Source: Rhodobacteraceae bacterium M385 (GTDB lineage Bacteria > Pseudomonadota > Alphaproteobacteria > Rhodobacterales > Rhodobacteraceae). Taken from it: a stretch of DNA of 64,000 bases. Below the pieces are notes generated by a model. The model was not told the DNA's origin. It was given only the letters and a program-made list of their open reading frames with translations, and did no database searches. This document shows, piece by piece, positions 1 to 9,387 of the stretch. Location: positions 3,596,001-3,660,000 of the forward strand of contig CP081102.1 in the NCBI GenBank assembly GCA_025141835.1, read 5' to 3'. Position numbers and translations under genes: made by a program. Each line of letters begins with the position of its first letter. The stretch's first letter is position 1.

Positions 1-366
1 CCAGCTTTGGCGCAGCACGATGGGGTCGGCAGGTACCTGCCGAACGTTCTCGATGAAGCGGGCCAGATGCCATGCGATCTGCGGATCGGTCGGCTCGTAG
101 TCGGCGAATGCGGGAGCAACCGCCTGCGCGGCGCCCAGATTGTCGACTTCGACCACATACGGAATGACGGTACTTTGCGTCGATTGCCAGACGAGCGTGA
201 CGCTGAGGCCAGCGACTAGCGCAAGACACCCATAGGCCATGAAGCGCCAGTTGCGGGCTTGGACACGGGCGGAGCCGATGCGGTCGTCCCATGCTTGCGA
301 GGCCCTTTGGTAGGGCGTGACGGGCTCGGGGCTGGTGGAGTAGCGGACTGTTGGACGTCGGAACAT
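1..366 (-). CDS. trbF: TrbF, VirB8-like mating-pore protein (partial, C-terminus off the window)
   Basis: The minus-strand frame opens with ATG at 366 and runs off the left edge, so only about 122 N-terminal residues are present. They read as a short cytoplasmic tail (MFRRPTVRYSTSPEPVTPYQ), a basic stretch, one membrane segment at about residues 42-60 and the start of a periplasmic domain (VIPYVVEVDNLG). This is the layout of TrbF/VirB8, an inner-membrane scaffold of P-type conjugative type IV secretion. It follows trbL by 2 bp, which matches the trb operon order J-K-L-F. The identification rests on the N-terminal pattern and on gene order. Confidence 0.88.
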   Translation of the reverse strand, partial: MFRRPTVRYSTSPEPVTPYQRASQAWDDRIGSARVQARNWRFMAYGCLALVAGLSVTLVWQSTQSTVIPYVVEVDNLGAAQAVAPAFADYEPTDPQIAWHLARFIENVRQVPADPIVLRQSW

Positions 367-368
367 GG

Positions 369-1652
369 TCAGGATCTCTCCGATAGGCTGACGGCTGATC
401 CGCCACCGCCATGATCGCCGGAGCGGATCACATGGGAGGCGGTGCTGACGCCGTGATGGATGGATTGTTGTTGTTTCATGCGGCGCGCCCAAGCGGGCGG
501 GCTCGCGTTCTGCGCCGGTGCGTTCGAATGTCCGGCATGAGTGCCGCCGGTTGCAGCGAAAGCAGCGCGCGCGCCGGACTGCGCACTCTCTGCAATCGAG
601 CGTCGCAGTGGGCTCGTGGCGGCCCCGACTCCGGCCTTTCCAATGGCGGCGATGCCCCCTGCGGCCTTTCCGGCCGTTGTTGATCGTGATGCCGAGCCAA
701 GCTGGTACGCCGTCGAAGCTCCTCCAGCCATCGCGCTTGCGCCGCGCGCGCCAGCGCCTGCCGCTCCAAGTGCCATGCGTCCGGCGGCGGCTCCACCGAC
801 CGCCAGACCGCCCGCCGCAACGGCGGTCCCGACAGCACTCCCTGCGCCGAGTTGCGGGCCGCCGGAAACGATCCCGTTGGCGATGCCGGGACCAAAGATG
901 CCTAAAGCCAGGAGCGCCAAAGCGCCGAGAACAACCGACATCGCGTCTTCTATGGTAGGCTCACTGGCAAAGCCGGAGGTGAAGTCTCCGAAGATCGTCG
1001 AGCCGATCCCGACAATGACGGCGAGAACGAGAACCTTCACGCCTGAGGAAATGACGAGGCCGAGAACGCGTTCGGCCATGAAGGCCGTCTTGTTGAACAG
1101 ACCAAAGGGGACGAGGATGAAGCCCGCGAGGGTGGCGAGTTTGAATTCGATCAACGTCACGAAAAGCTGGATCGCGAGGATGAAGAAGGACAGCAAGACC
1201 ACGAGCCAGGCGAAGAACAGGATCGTGATCTGCAGGAAGTTCTCGAAGAAGGACACGAAGCCCATGAGGTCCGAGATTGATGCAAGGATCGGACGACCGG
1301 CGTCCATCCCAACCTGTGCGATGCGGCCCGGTTGCAACAATTCGTCGGCGCTGATCGTGCCGCCGGTGGCAACGAGCCCGAGGCCTGCGAAACTGTCGAA
1401 GACGGTCCGCGCGAGCGTGTTCCAGTTGCCGATCAGGTAAGCGAAGACGCCGACGAAGAGGGTCTTTTTCACCAGTCGGGCGATGATGTCGTCGTCGGCA
1501 CCCCAGGCCCAGAACAGCGCCGCGAGCGTGATGTCGATGACAATGAGGGTGGTCGCCAGGAACGCGACATCGCCGCCCAGAAGGCCGAAGCCGGAATCGA
1601 TGTAGGAGGCGAAGACCTCCAGAAACCGATCAATGACACCGACACCGCCCAT
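369..1652 (-). CDS. trbL: TrbL, polytopic mating-channel protein
   Basis: About 427 residues from the ATG at 1652 (MGGVGVIDRFLEVF). The frame is open further upstream, but that part overlaps the gene before it and is not TrbL-like. Residues 1-270 hold about six hydrophobic segments. The C-terminal 150 residues are a low-complexity Ala/Gly/Ser-rich tail, which is typical of TrbL/VirB6 proteins that form the inner-membrane channel of the mating pore. It starts 4 bp after trbK and ends 2 bp before trbF, so it is translationally coupled in the trb operon. Confidence 0.93.
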   Translation of the reverse strand: MGGVGVIDRFLEVFASYIDSGFGLLGGDVAFLATTLIVIDITLAALFWAWGADDDIIARLVKKTLFVGVFAYLIGNWNTLARTVFDSFAGLGLVATGGTISADELLQPGRIAQVGMDAGRPILASISDLMGFVSFFENFLQITILFFAWLVVLLSFFILAIQLFVTLIEFKLATLAGFILVPFGLFNKTAFMAERVLGLVISSGVKVLVLAVIVGIGSTIFGDFTSGFASEPTIEDAMSVVLGALALLALGIFGPGIANGIVSGGPQLGAGSAVGTAVAAGGLAVGGAAAGRMALGAAGAGARGASAMAGGASTAYQLGSASRSTTAGKAAGGIAAIGKAGVGAATSPLRRSIAESAQSGARAAFAATGGTHAGHSNAPAQNASPPAWARRMKQQQSIHHGVSTASHVIRSGDHGGGGSAVSLSERS

Positions 1653-1656
1653 GACC

Positions 1657-1926
1657 TCACTCCGTCCCGGCCATATCGGATGGCAGTCCGAAAAACCGGC
1701 GCCGGGATTGGTCCCAGGCGGCGCGGCAGGCTTCGTCAGTCGCGTAGTCTTCCGGTGTGAGAGAGCGGCATTGCTCAAGCGTGGTGCGCAGCGGGGTTTC
1801 CGGTGCAGGTTGTTGAACCGGTTCCGGGCGTATCGAGTTGCCTAACTCGAAGGCAGCCGCGAGGACGGTAAGCCCGCCCAGACCAATGGCAATCCCGCGC
1901 AGGACGTGATGTGTGGCGAGTGGCAT
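1657..1926 (-). CDS. trbK: TrbK-like putative entry-exclusion protein
   Basis: An 89-residue protein starting MPLATHHVLRG, with one N-terminal membrane segment (about residues 8-27) and a short periplasmic tail with two Cys (EQCRSL and DEACRAAW) and the end motif RRRFFGLP. Small proteins of this kind between trbJ and trbL are annotated as the alternative TrbK, thought to mediate entry exclusion or to assist pore assembly. It starts 4 bp after trbJ ends. The position and size are good evidence; the exclusion role is only assumed from the family. Confidence 0.8.
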   Translation of the reverse strand: MPLATHHVLRGIAIGLGGLTVLAAAFELGNSIRPEPVQQPAPETPLRTTLEQCRSLTPEDYATDEACRAAWDQSRRRFFGLPSDMAGTE

Positions 1927-1930
1927 CTGC

Positions 1931-2713
1931 TCAATCCCGGAACAGACGGGTGGCACCCGGTGCATAGCCGCTGCCGTAGTCGAGAAAGCGCGTGAGGTTC
2001 TCGCGGCCCTGTGCTTCGGCGGAGGCGACACGCGCCGCCTCCAGCGACACCGCGCTGTTCTGAGCGGCAATCGCGGCGGTGAGATCGGCGAGTTGCGCCG
2101 ATTGAAGTGCCATGAGTTGGTTACCGGCTTGAGCCACCTGCAATGCGCCCGTTGCTCCCTGGCTCTCCCGGACGAGTGCGGCCATCTCGGTGCGGGCACC
2201 ATCGATATTGCCGACGACACCGGCCTGGATGCGGAGGGCATCCTCAAAACCATTGACCGAGGCCTCCCACCGGTCGCGTGCGCCACCGATCATTGCGTCA
2301 AAATCGCCTTGCGCTGCGGCAGTGCCGTAGCTTTGCGCAAAGGCCGCTTCGATGGTGGCGACGTCGAAGGCGAGGCTTTCGGCCTCGGTCAGCAACCGCT
2401 GGGTTTCTCCGAGGGCACTTTGCAGTTGTCCCAAGGAGGAGTGCGGCAGGCTGGCAAGGTTTAGCGCCTCGTTCATCAGCATTTGCGCCTGGTTCTGGAG
2501 CTGGGTGATCTGGTTGTTGATCTGCTCCAGCGACCGTGCGGCGGATAGAATGTTCTCGGCATGGTTCTGCGGATCGTAGACGATGCGCCCGGCCGCCCCG
2601 AAGAGGAAGGCCTGGGCCGGCGTGGTGAGAATGGGTGTGACGGCTAAGGCTGCGGCAAGCAGTGCAGTCGTCAGCTTACAGGCTTTCGCCCGAGGATCAG
2701 GATTGAAGGTCAT
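1931..2713 (-). CDS. trbJ: TrbJ, periplasmic VirB5-like conjugation protein
   Basis: About 260 residues. A cleavable signal peptide ends near PAQAFL, followed by a mostly alpha-helical, Gln/Ala-rich body with coiled-coil character (EQINNQITQLQNQAQMLM). This is the VirB5/TrbJ pattern, a minor pilus-tip or periplasmic component. Two ATGs lie in tandem (2716 and 2713). The GGAG at the end of the upstream gene is better spaced for 2713, which I chose. The start lies inside the last 17 bp of trbE, so the two are translationally coupled. Confidence 0.9.
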   Translation of the reverse strand: MTFNPDPRAKACKLTTALLAAALAVTPILTTPAQAFLFGAAGRIVYDPQNHAENILSAARSLEQINNQITQLQNQAQMLMNEALNLASLPHSSLGQLQSALGETQRLLTEAESLAFDVATIEAAFAQSYGTAAAQGDFDAMIGGARDRWEASVNGFEDALRIQAGVVGNIDGARTEMAALVRESQGATGALQVAQAGNQLMALQSAQLADLTAAIAAQNSAVSLEAARVASAEAQGRENLTRFLDYGSGYAPGATRLFRD

Positions 2714-5180
2714 CATCGGTCTCCTTTGGTGTTGGATTTGGTTCAGAGTCGGGGGAAGCGGCAGCTGAAGGATCGAGAAGCTCCGCGGCCCAATCCAGAC
2801 CGCGATGGTGAAACCAGGCTTTGGCAAAACCCTCACGGCCATGTTCCACGAGAAGGTCGCTGATCGCGGTCTGGTCGATCTTTGAGGAGGCCGCAGTGAA
2901 GGCGAGTGCGACGTCGCCGAGACCCAGCGAGAAGAGCCGGTTCCCGCGTCGGGACTGGCAATAATAATCGCGTTTCGGGAAAGCCCTCGCGACGATCTCG
3001 ATCTGGCGGTCGTTCAGCCCAAAGCGGCGATAGGTGTCGGCGATCTGTGTCTCGAAGGCGCGTTCGTTGGGCAGGAAGATGCGGGTCGGGCAGCTTTCGA
3101 TGATGGACGGCGCAATCGGGGATGCATCGATGTCGGCCAGAGACTGGGTTGCAAATACGACGGAGGCGTTCTTCTTACGCAGCGTCTTGAGCCACTCGCG
3201 GAGTTGGCCGCCGAAACTCGCTTCGTCCAGCGCGAGCCAGCCTTCGTCGATGATGAGCAACGTGGGCCGCCCGTCGAGCCGATCGCCGATCCGGTGGAAG
3301 ATATAGGACAGGACGGGCGGCGACGCCGTGGTGCCGACTAGTCCTTCGATCTCGAAGGCCGAGATTGATGCCGCGCCCAGGTCCTCGATCTCGGCGTCAA
3401 GCAGCCGCCCATGGGGGCCGCCGAGGCAATAAGGCCCCAAGGCCTGTTTCAGATCATTGGCCTGTAGGAGAACGGCGAGGCCAGTAATCGTGCGTTCCCC
3501 GATCGGGGCCGAGGCGAGAGAGGTCAGGGCGGTCCAGAGGTGCTCCTTCACCTCCGGCGTGATCGCGATGCCTTCCCGGGTAAGGATCGCGCCGATCCAG
3601 CCTGCAGCCCAGGCCCGCTCTGCGGAATCATCGATGCGCGCGAGCGGTTGTAGGTAGACGGCGCCGTCATCGCTGTCGGCAAACGCACCGCCCAAATCAT
3701 GCCAGTCACCGCCCATGGCGAGTGTGGCGCATCGGATCGAGCCGCCGAAGTCGAAGGCGAAGACTTGCGCATCCGGGTAGCGGCGAAATTGCAGCGCCAT
3801 GAGAGAAAGCAACACCGACTTGCCTGCGCCGGTTGGCCCGACGATGAGCGTGTGACCGACATCGCCCACATGGGTCGAGAAGCGGAACGGCGTCGATCCC
3901 TCCGTGTCGGCGAAGAAAAGCGGCGGGCCGTCGAGATGGTCGTTGCGCTCAGGTCCCGCCCAAACCGCCGAGATCGGGATCATGTGCGCGAGATTGAGCG
4001 TCGAGACCGGCGGTTGCCGGACATTGGCGTAGAGATGTCCGGGCAAGGAGCCAAGCCACGCCTCGAGCGCGTTGAGCGTTTCCGGGATGCAGGTGAAATC
4101 GCGCCCCTGGACGATTTTCTCCACGGCCTTGAGCTTCGCCTCTGCGGTGCGTGAATCCTCATCCCAGACGGTGATCGTTGCCGTGACATAGGCAGCGCCT
4201 GAGATATCTGCGCCAAGTTCCTGCAGCGCCTCGTCAGCGTCGGCAGCCTTGTTGGCGGCATCGCTGTCCAGCAGCGTCGAGGCCTCGTTCGTCATCACTT
4301 CTTTCAGGATCGCGGCGACGGATTTACGCTTGGCAAACCACTGACGGCGGATGCGGGTGAAGAGTTTCGTGGCATCGGTCTTGTCGAGGCAGATCGCCCG
4401 CGTACACCAGCGATACTCGAGCGGCAGGCTGTTTAACTCATCAAGCAGCCCAGGCCACGTCACGCTGGGGAGGCCGATGATGGTTAGCGTTCTTAAATAT
4501 TGGAAGCCGAGGCGCGGGGTCAGCCCGCCGACAAGCGGCTCGTCGGCAAGCAAAGCGTCCAGATGCATCGGGGTGTCCGGGACACGCACCCGCTGTCGCC
4601 GGGTCGAAACCGTCGAGTGGAGGTAGGTCAGCGTCTCCTCGTCCGAGAGCCATGTGACCTCCGGCATGAAGCCATCCAAGAGATCGAGCAGGCGATCTGT
4701 TCGAAGAGTGAAGGCTCTGACCTGTTCGAGAGGATCGGCACCTCTGTCAGGCGCGTTCTCGAAGAGCCAACCACCAACACGGCTTGCCTCGTCTGAGGGC
4801 GGCATCCAGACGAGCGTCAGGAAATAGGCGCTCTCGAAATGCGACCCCGCCTCTTCGAATTGTGCGCGACGTTCCACGTCCACGAGGGCCGAAATCGGAT
4901 CGGGAAAAGTCGAGGCGGGATAGTCTCGCGCTGGCACGCGCTGTGCCTCGACGAAGACGGCCCAACCAGAGCCCAACCGACGCAGCGCGTTGTTGAGGCG
5001 GGCCGATGTCGCGACCAGCTCGGCCGGTGTGGCGGAATCGAGATCAGGGCCGCGAAACAGCGCAGTGCGTTGCAGGCTGCCATCCTTGTTGAGCACGACC
5101 GCATCGGCGACGAGTGCAGCCCACGGCAGGAAATCAGCCAGAAGAGCAGATTTGGAGCGATATTCGGTGAGGCGCATCAT
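2697..5180 (-). CDS. trbE: TrbE, VirB4-family ATPase of the mating pore
   Basis: 827 residues from the ATG pair at 5180/5177. The N-terminal half is the VirB4/CagE domain. A Walker A motif (GPTGAGKS) lies at residues 448-455 and a Walker B-like strand (TLLIIDEGW) lies near residue 660. VirB4 ATPases power assembly of the conjugative channel at the inner membrane. The length is usual for TrbE. The open frame continues upstream to 5369, but that part overlaps trbD and is out of character. It starts 4 bp after trbD. Confidence 0.96.
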   Translation of the reverse strand: MMRLTEYRSKSALLADFLPWAALVADAVVLNKDGSLQRTALFRGPDLDSATPAELVATSARLNNALRRLGSGWAVFVEAQRVPARDYPASTFPDPISALVDVERRAQFEEAGSHFESAYFLTLVWMPPSDEASRVGGWLFENAPDRGADPLEQVRAFTLRTDRLLDLLDGFMPEVTWLSDEETLTYLHSTVSTRRQRVRVPDTPMHLDALLADEPLVGGLTPRLGFQYLRTLTIIGLPSVTWPGLLDELNSLPLEYRWCTRAICLDKTDATKLFTRIRRQWFAKRKSVAAILKEVMTNEASTLLDSDAANKAADADEALQELGADISGAAYVTATITVWDEDSRTAEAKLKAVEKIVQGRDFTCIPETLNALEAWLGSLPGHLYANVRQPPVSTLNLAHMIPISAVWAGPERNDHLDGPPLFFADTEGSTPFRFSTHVGDVGHTLIVGPTGAGKSVLLSLMALQFRRYPDAQVFAFDFGGSIRCATLAMGGDWHDLGGAFADSDDGAVYLQPLARIDDSAERAWAAGWIGAILTREGIAITPEVKEHLWTALTSLASAPIGERTITGLAVLLQANDLKQALGPYCLGGPHGRLLDAEIEDLGAASISAFEIEGLVGTTASPPVLSYIFHRIGDRLDGRPTLLIIDEGWLALDEASFGGQLREWLKTLRKKNASVVFATQSLADIDASPIAPSIIESCPTRIFLPNERAFETQIADTYRRFGLNDRQIEIVARAFPKRDYYCQSRRGNRLFSLGLGDVALAFTAASSKIDQTAISDLLVEHGREGFAKAWFHHRGLDWAAELLDPSAAASPDSEPNPTPKETDDDLQS

Positions 5181-5184
5181 CAGA

Positions 5185-5457
5185 TCACACCCCGAACCAA
5201 GAGGGATAGCGCAGGTGCCGTCGCGCGACCTCGGCAATCTGCGCGTCCCGCTTCGCGAGCCAGACCGCAAGGAGGTGTCCCACGAGCCAGAACAGCAGTC
5301 CGACGATCCAGAGACGAAGCCCGAGGCCGACGGCTGCGGCCAGCGTGCCGTTGGCGATTGCGACCGCACGTGGTGCGCCAGCTAGTAGGATCGGCTCAGA
5401 CAGGGCGCGGTGAACGGGCGCGTAGAAGCCGGGAATATCGGTCGAGTGGTCCTGCAT
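5185..5457 (-). CDS. trbD: TrbD, VirB3-like membrane protein
   Basis: 90 residues with the VirB3 pattern: a short N-terminus (PGFYAPVHRALSEPILLAGAPR), a long hydrophobic hairpin at about residues 32-66 and a basic C-terminus. VirB3/TrbD is a small inner-membrane partner of the VirB4 ATPase, and it lies directly upstream of trbE here as expected. The start codon shares one base with the trbC stop. Confidence 0.93.
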   Translation of the reverse strand: MQDHSTDIPGFYAPVHRALSEPILLAGAPRAVAIANGTLAAAVGLGLRLWIVGLLFWLVGHLLAVWLAKRDAQIAEVARRHLRYPSWFGV

Positions 5458-5780
5458 CAGATCAGTGCCCCGCCGCCAAAAGAGAAGAAGGACAGGAAGA
5501 AGCTCGACGCGGCAAAGGCGATGGTGAGCCCGAAGACAATTTGAATGAGCCGCCGAAACCCGCCGCCTGCATCGCCGAACGCGAGGGTTAGTCCGGTCAC
5601 GATGATGATGATGACCGCAACGATTTTGGCGACGGGCCCCTCGATGGATTCAAGAATCGATTGAAGCGGTGCCTCCCATGGCATGCCGGATCCGGCGGCC
5701 AATGCTGGGTCGGCGAGTGTAAGCGCGAAGGTCGCCGCGAGAGCAATCAGGAAGGGGCGGGATAGTGGCGAGCGAGTCAT
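5457..5780 (-). CDS. trbC: TrbC, VirB2-family pilin
   Basis: 107 residues: a signal peptide (cleavage near LADPALAAG), then two hydrophobic segments separated by a short polar loop (FGDAGGGFRRLIQ), the hallmark of VirB2/TrbC prepilins. In the P-type system the mature pilin is cyclised by the TraF peptidase, and a traF homologue is present at 18.1-18.6 kb. The start overlaps the trbB stop by 4 bp (ATGA). Confidence 0.93.
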   Translation of the reverse strand: MTRSPLSRPFLIALAATFALTLADPALAAGSGMPWEAPLQSILESIEGPVAKIVAVIIIIVTGLTLAFGDAGGGFRRLIQIVFGLTIAFAASSFFLSFFSFGGGALI

Positions 5781-6760
5781 GGACGATCTCCATGGGATTG
5801 GGCGAAATGCTGTTCGAGGGAGTAGTCGCCTGCAGCGGTCAGGCCGGTGACGCGGGCGAGCTCTGACAAGCGCCGATCTGCGCCTCGGCCTGTGAGCACA
5901 GCGATGAGATCAATGGTCTCCGCTATGAGCGCACGAGGAACCGTCACCACGGCTTCCTGGATCAACTGTTCGAGCCGGCGGATTGCGCCCATGGCGGACC
6001 CTGCGTGGATCGTTCCGATTCCACCAGGATGGCCGGTACCCCATGCCTTGAGCAGATCAAGCGCTTCCGCGCCACGGACCTCCCCGATGGGAATGCGGTC
6101 GGGTCGAAGCCGAAGGGACGAGCGCACGAGGTCGGACAGGGATGCGACGCCGTCTTTGGTGCGGAGTGCGACCAGATTGGGAGTGAGGCACTGAAGTTCG
6201 CGGGTGTCCTCAATCAAGACCACGCGATCGGAGCTTTTGGCGACCTCTGCCAGCAAAGCATTGGTCAGCGTCGTCTTTCCCGTCGACGTTCCACCGGCAA
6301 CAAGGATATTGGCACGACCAACGATTGCGTCGCGCAGCATTTGGGCAGCATCAGACGTCATGATGCCGCTGGCGACGTAATCCTGAAGCGTGAACACAGC
6401 GACGGCCGGCTTTCGGATCGTGAATGTCGGGGCCGCGACAACGGGGGGGAGGAGCCCTTCGAACCGTTCCCCGGTGCCGGGTAGTTCGGCGGATATCCGG
6501 GGCGCCGCGCCATGGACCTCGGCACCGACGTGATGCGCGACGAGACGAATGATCCGTTCGCCGTTCTTCGGAGTGATTTGAATGCCTGTGTCAGACAGCC
6601 CTTCGGACAGGCGATCTAGCCAGATCCGACCATCCGGGTTCAGCATCACTTCGACGACGGTTGGGTCCTCGAGCCAGGCAGCGATATCGGCACCAAACGC
6701 GGATCGCAGCATCCGGGCGCCGCGGGTGGAGAATTCGGGTTTGAGAGGTGTAATTGTCAT
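5777..6760 (-). CDS. trbB: TrbB, VirB11-type traffic ATPase
   Basis: 327 residues. An N-terminal domain ([14 protein letters not shown]) is followed by the RecA-like hexameric ATPase core, with Walker A GGTSTGKT at residues 156-163, an Asp box (LIEDTRELQ) and a His box ([13 protein letters not shown]). VirB11 proteins switch the secretion channel between pilus assembly and DNA export. This is the first gene of the trb block. Upstream lies the cargo pocket instead of copG/traG, so transcription must either cross the cargo or start in the gap before 6761. Confidence 0.96.
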   Translation of the reverse strand: MTITPLKPEFSTRGARMLRSAFGADIAAWLEDPTVVEVMLNPDGRIWLDRLSEGLSDTGIQITPKNGERIIRLVAHHVGAEVHGAAPRISAELPGTGERFEGLLPPVVAAPTFTIRKPAVAVFTLQDYVASGIMTSDAAQMLRDAIVGRANILVAGGTSTGKTTLTNALLAEVAKSSDRVVLIEDTRELQCLTPNLVALRTKDGVASLSDLVRSSLRLRPDRIPIGEVRGAEALDLLKAWGTGHPGGIGTIHAGSAMGAIRRLEQLIQEAVVTVPRALIAETIDLIAVLTGRGADRRLSELARVTGLTAAGDYSLEQHFAQSHGDRP

Positions 6761-7166
6761 GGTCGTTCCCGCGTTGGATTACGGGATCGATCAAGAAGAC
6801 TGTTCTTTGCTTAGGAGCAACAGCAGACAGGGCGTAGTAGTGGCGTGGCGTAGAACGGCAGGGATAAGTGTAAGGCTGCTACCTCCAATTTGGGATCGAC
6901 AAGGTAGTGAGCGGCCCAAACCTGCCGTTCACCAGTCGACTAGAATGCTGCGCGCGCAGACCACAAAGCCGCCGTTCTCCGAACAAGGGAAAGCGATAGG
7001 AGCTTGAATGTCTGCTGCGCAGAAGAAATTGTCGTTGCGTTCCTCACGTTCAAGATCAGCTCTGGTAAGATGATTTTATGAGCCAATGTGAGATTATGTC
7101 ACAGATAAATATTGTCATTCAACATGATTGGCAGCATGCTTTCGAAACAGTCGTAAGGTATTGAGA
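6761..7166. other. Intergenic region upstream of trbB, left edge of the cargo pocket
   Basis: No gene is supported in about 400 bp. A minus-strand promoter for trbB should lie here if the trb block is transcribed separately from traG, but I do not see a clean -35/-10 pair. The stretch contains a 16-base word (CCACAAAGCCGCCGTT at 6961-6976) that recurs with one change at 8362-8377, and an AT-rich segment before the HU-like gene. Confidence 0.5.
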
Positions 7167-7487
7167 ATGGCCAGAGAACCTGATCCAATCAAAAAGGCTA
7201 GGCCAAAACTCATGACGAGGAGTCAACTGGTTGCGGCGCTTGCCAATGAAGCCGGGATCGACCAGAGCGAAGCCTCTTTGGCGCTGGACGCATTGGGTGG
7301 AATTGTCACTCGTGAAGTGTCTAGTGGAGGTGCAGTGACAATTCCCGGCATAGGAAAAGTCTTTGTGCGAGTACGCCCCAGACGGATGGTTCGAAATCCC
7401 GCAACTGGAGAAATAATTGCAAAAGATGCGGACAAAGTTATCAAAATGACGATAGCGAAAGCTCTCAAAGATTCTGTAAATAGGTGA
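7167..7487 (+). CDS. HU/IHF-family DNA-binding protein
   Basis: 106 residues. The body matches the HU fold: N-terminal helices (MTRSQLVAALANEAGIDQSE), a beta saddle (GGAVTIPGIGKVFVRVRPRR) and the arm region with the conserved RNPATGE motif followed by a helical C-terminus. HU proteins bend and compact DNA. The start at 7167 has an AAGG box upstream. The N-terminal 15 residues before MTRSQ are a basic extension. The gene is AT-richer than the trb genes and sits alone on the plus strand, tail to tail with the next gene, so it is cargo rather than transfer machinery. Mobile elements often carry such proteins to silence or shape their own DNA; that role is inferred. Confidence 0.85.
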   Translation: MAREPDPIKKARPKLMTRSQLVAALANEAGIDQSEASLALDALGGIVTREVSSGGAVTIPGIGKVFVRVRPRRMVRNPATGEIIAKDADKVIKMTIAKALKDSVNR

Positions 7488-7492
7488 GAGCG

Positions 7493-7972
7493 CTAGCAGT
7501 CAGCAGCAAAAGCATCGAGCAATTGAGGAACTACAGCCACGCCAACCCCAATAACTGCGAGGATTAGAGCGAAGTGAAACAATCTCGAATTCAGGCTAAG
7601 CTTCTGGTCGTTTTGCACGGAGCGCCTGTCAGCGAATCCACCTAACTGCTTGATAACTAAATAGTAATCTTCGTCGTTGGCAAAGTCATCCTCCAAGTCC
7701 GAGAATTTTGCGCCTGGCATGTGAAAGTCGATCGGTCGGGCCGAAAACCCGGCAACGAAGGCAGCCAACCCCAACAAGAATGCCCCGGACAATAGCAAAA
7801 TTGGGTTAGCAGCATCTTTGGCTAACCCGCCCAACACAGCTGCAGCTGCCAGGCAAATTCCCGCAAAGGCCATAGCTCTGGCGTCCGCGGCAAGCGCGGC
7901 CGTGAGTTGCACTTGAAGTCGTTTTTCACTTAAACGGTAGGCCTCTTCGTACAAACGATTTAGGTTTTCCAT
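7493..7972 (-). CDS. Small membrane protein of unknown function (three predicted TM segments)
   Basis: 159 residues from the ATG at 7972. An amphipathic N-terminal helix (NLNRLYEEAYRLSEKRLQ) is followed by two closely spaced membrane segments at about residues 32-70, a polar acidic loop (SDLEDDFANDEDYY) and a third segment near the C-terminus (residues 132-150). I do not recognise a family. The layout, a helical sensor-like N-terminus plus a compact TM bundle, resembles small membrane effectors in conflict islands, but no motif proves it. It faces the HU gene with a 5 bp gap. Confidence 0.7.
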   Translation of the reverse strand: MENLNRLYEEAYRLSEKRLQVQLTAALAADARAMAFAGICLAAAAVLGGLAKDAANPILLLSGAFLLGLAAFVAGFSARPIDFHMPGAKFSDLEDDFANDEDYYLVIKQLGGFADRRSVQNDQKLSLNSRLFHFALILAVIGVGVAVVPQLLDAFAADC

Positions 7973-8659
7973 TTTAGAGCCTCATGAGGTGTATCATGCA
8001 GAATAGATTAGCAAGGGAACCGCAGCCAGTGAAAAAGGATGACGATGGTCCTCGGCCTAGATAACTGCGTGCCAGAGTTCCCAAAGCGATTTCGGCCTGC
8101 TCTCTAAGGACATGGGCTGGAATTGCCCCGGGGCGCTGGTGACCAAAATATGCAGGACGACCCGAGGTCATACTGCTGCTGCTGGCTGTGGTTTAGCTGC
8201 ATCTCGGCAATTCCTACTTTGGAAGTAACCATCGCATGGCGTGCTAGGCCTCCGTGCTGCCGCTCGCCGCGTCGAAGCATCGAGTCTTCCAAACTGTCGT
8301 CCGCGGGACTCACAGCCCATACCCGCCTTTCACCGACTGGTTGGCTATCTGCGGTCGCAGCCCACAAAGCCGACGTTAGCTGCGGAAGCAATGCCCGTGA
8401 ACATGTGGGGGTCAGGAGTGCAGGACAAAGCGACCAACTATGGTCAGTCGCGAAAGGTTCGCCTTAAAGCGTTTGATTTGAAGCAGTTGACCAAAGGGCC
8501 ATTAACGGTTTTAACCTGAAAACCTTGCCTGCCCAGGTGCAGAGGTTTTGCATTGTATGTTGTGTTATGCTAGAAATTTTTCTCAATTTCCGCTGCCTAG
8601 ATTCTACGATACGTGCCTATTGGCCACGCAAGTGAGATCGATAATAATTGGAGTTTCAG
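7973..8659. other. 687 bp without a supportable gene
   Basis: Several short open frames overlap here on both strands, but none has coding character or a convincing start. The stretch holds decayed-looking words that recur elsewhere in intergenic DNA: CCACAAAGCCGACGTT (8362-8377) and ACTGGTTGGCTAT (8336-8348, repeated exactly at 61644-61656). The last 100 bp are AT-rich and probably contain the promoter of the next gene. Confidence 0.5.
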
Positions 8660-9001
8660 ATGAATGTTTTGTCAATACTCGGATATGGCGCAATCGGGCT
8701 GGGATTTCTGCTAGCATTCTTGGCATACCGCTTGTTGTCAACTGAGCGAACAAACAACCAGCCTTTATACGTATTTATGGCCTTTTGCCTTGTGCTTTTT
8801 TTTGGTGGGGTTTGGCTTCAATTTTTGTCACTGGATCCAAATCCCTTACTCGAACAAATCATGACGCAACAGACGCGCTATGACGATGTAGAGGCTAACA
8901 TTTTAGGTTGGAATAGTGTTCCGAGTGAAGATAGACAGCGCGCCGTCGGTACAATGAACGATATTCAAACCGCGATCTCAGAACTGATTAACGGGCAATA
9001 G
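8660..9001 (+). CDS. Small two-TM membrane protein of unknown function
   Basis: 113 residues from the ATG at 8660 (MNVLSILGYGAIGLGFLLAF). An upstream in-frame start at 8648 is possible, but the GGAG at 8650 suits 8660. It has two hydrophobic segments (about residues 5-24 and 39-58) and a polar, probably helical C-terminal domain (LEQIMTQQTRYDDVEANILG). No family is recognised. It is AT-rich like its neighbours and belongs to the cargo pocket. Confidence 0.6.
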   Translation: MNVLSILGYGAIGLGFLLAFLAYRLLSTERTNNQPLYVFMAFCLVLFFGGVWLQFLSLDPNPLLEQIMTQQTRYDDVEANILGWNSVPSEDRQRAVGTMNDIQTAISELINGQ

Positions 9002-9387
9002 TTTTCATTTCCCAGTATTCCCATCAAATCCGATGAGTGGCTTGCCCAGATAGTGAGGAATGCGTTTGCAACTACGAGGCGCGACATTCGACACCTTGGC
9101 CTCGAACCTGCCGTTCGCCGCCTCGCAGCTTCCCAAAACGGAATTTGGCTCATACTGGCAAGCTGTACTTTACTGTGTGACCGAAAATGTCGTCAACTTC
9201 TCAGCGCTACTCAAGCGCGCTTCAAAGGAGTCCTAAGTCGAAGGGACAGAGGGGGCTCGAAAATTGCTGCGATTAGCGTACTTTCAAGCGTCAAATGGGG
9301 CTGTGCTTTGTCTGTCTCTTTGATACCTGTTGGGCGTCGGTATCGGCGCGTGAACATCTTTCTTCAAGACGAGGAGCATTCAGCACA

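Noticed and set aside
541..1440. Long plus-strand ORF (about 300 codons) opposite trbL
   Set aside because: It is the antisense shadow of the Ala/Gly-rich trbL tail in GC-rich DNA; the product is low-complexity Pro/Ala/Arg sequence.
8104..8519. Several overlapping short ORFs on both strands
   Set aside because: They overlap each other in different frames, lack good starts, and the DNA contains words repeated in other non-coding regions.
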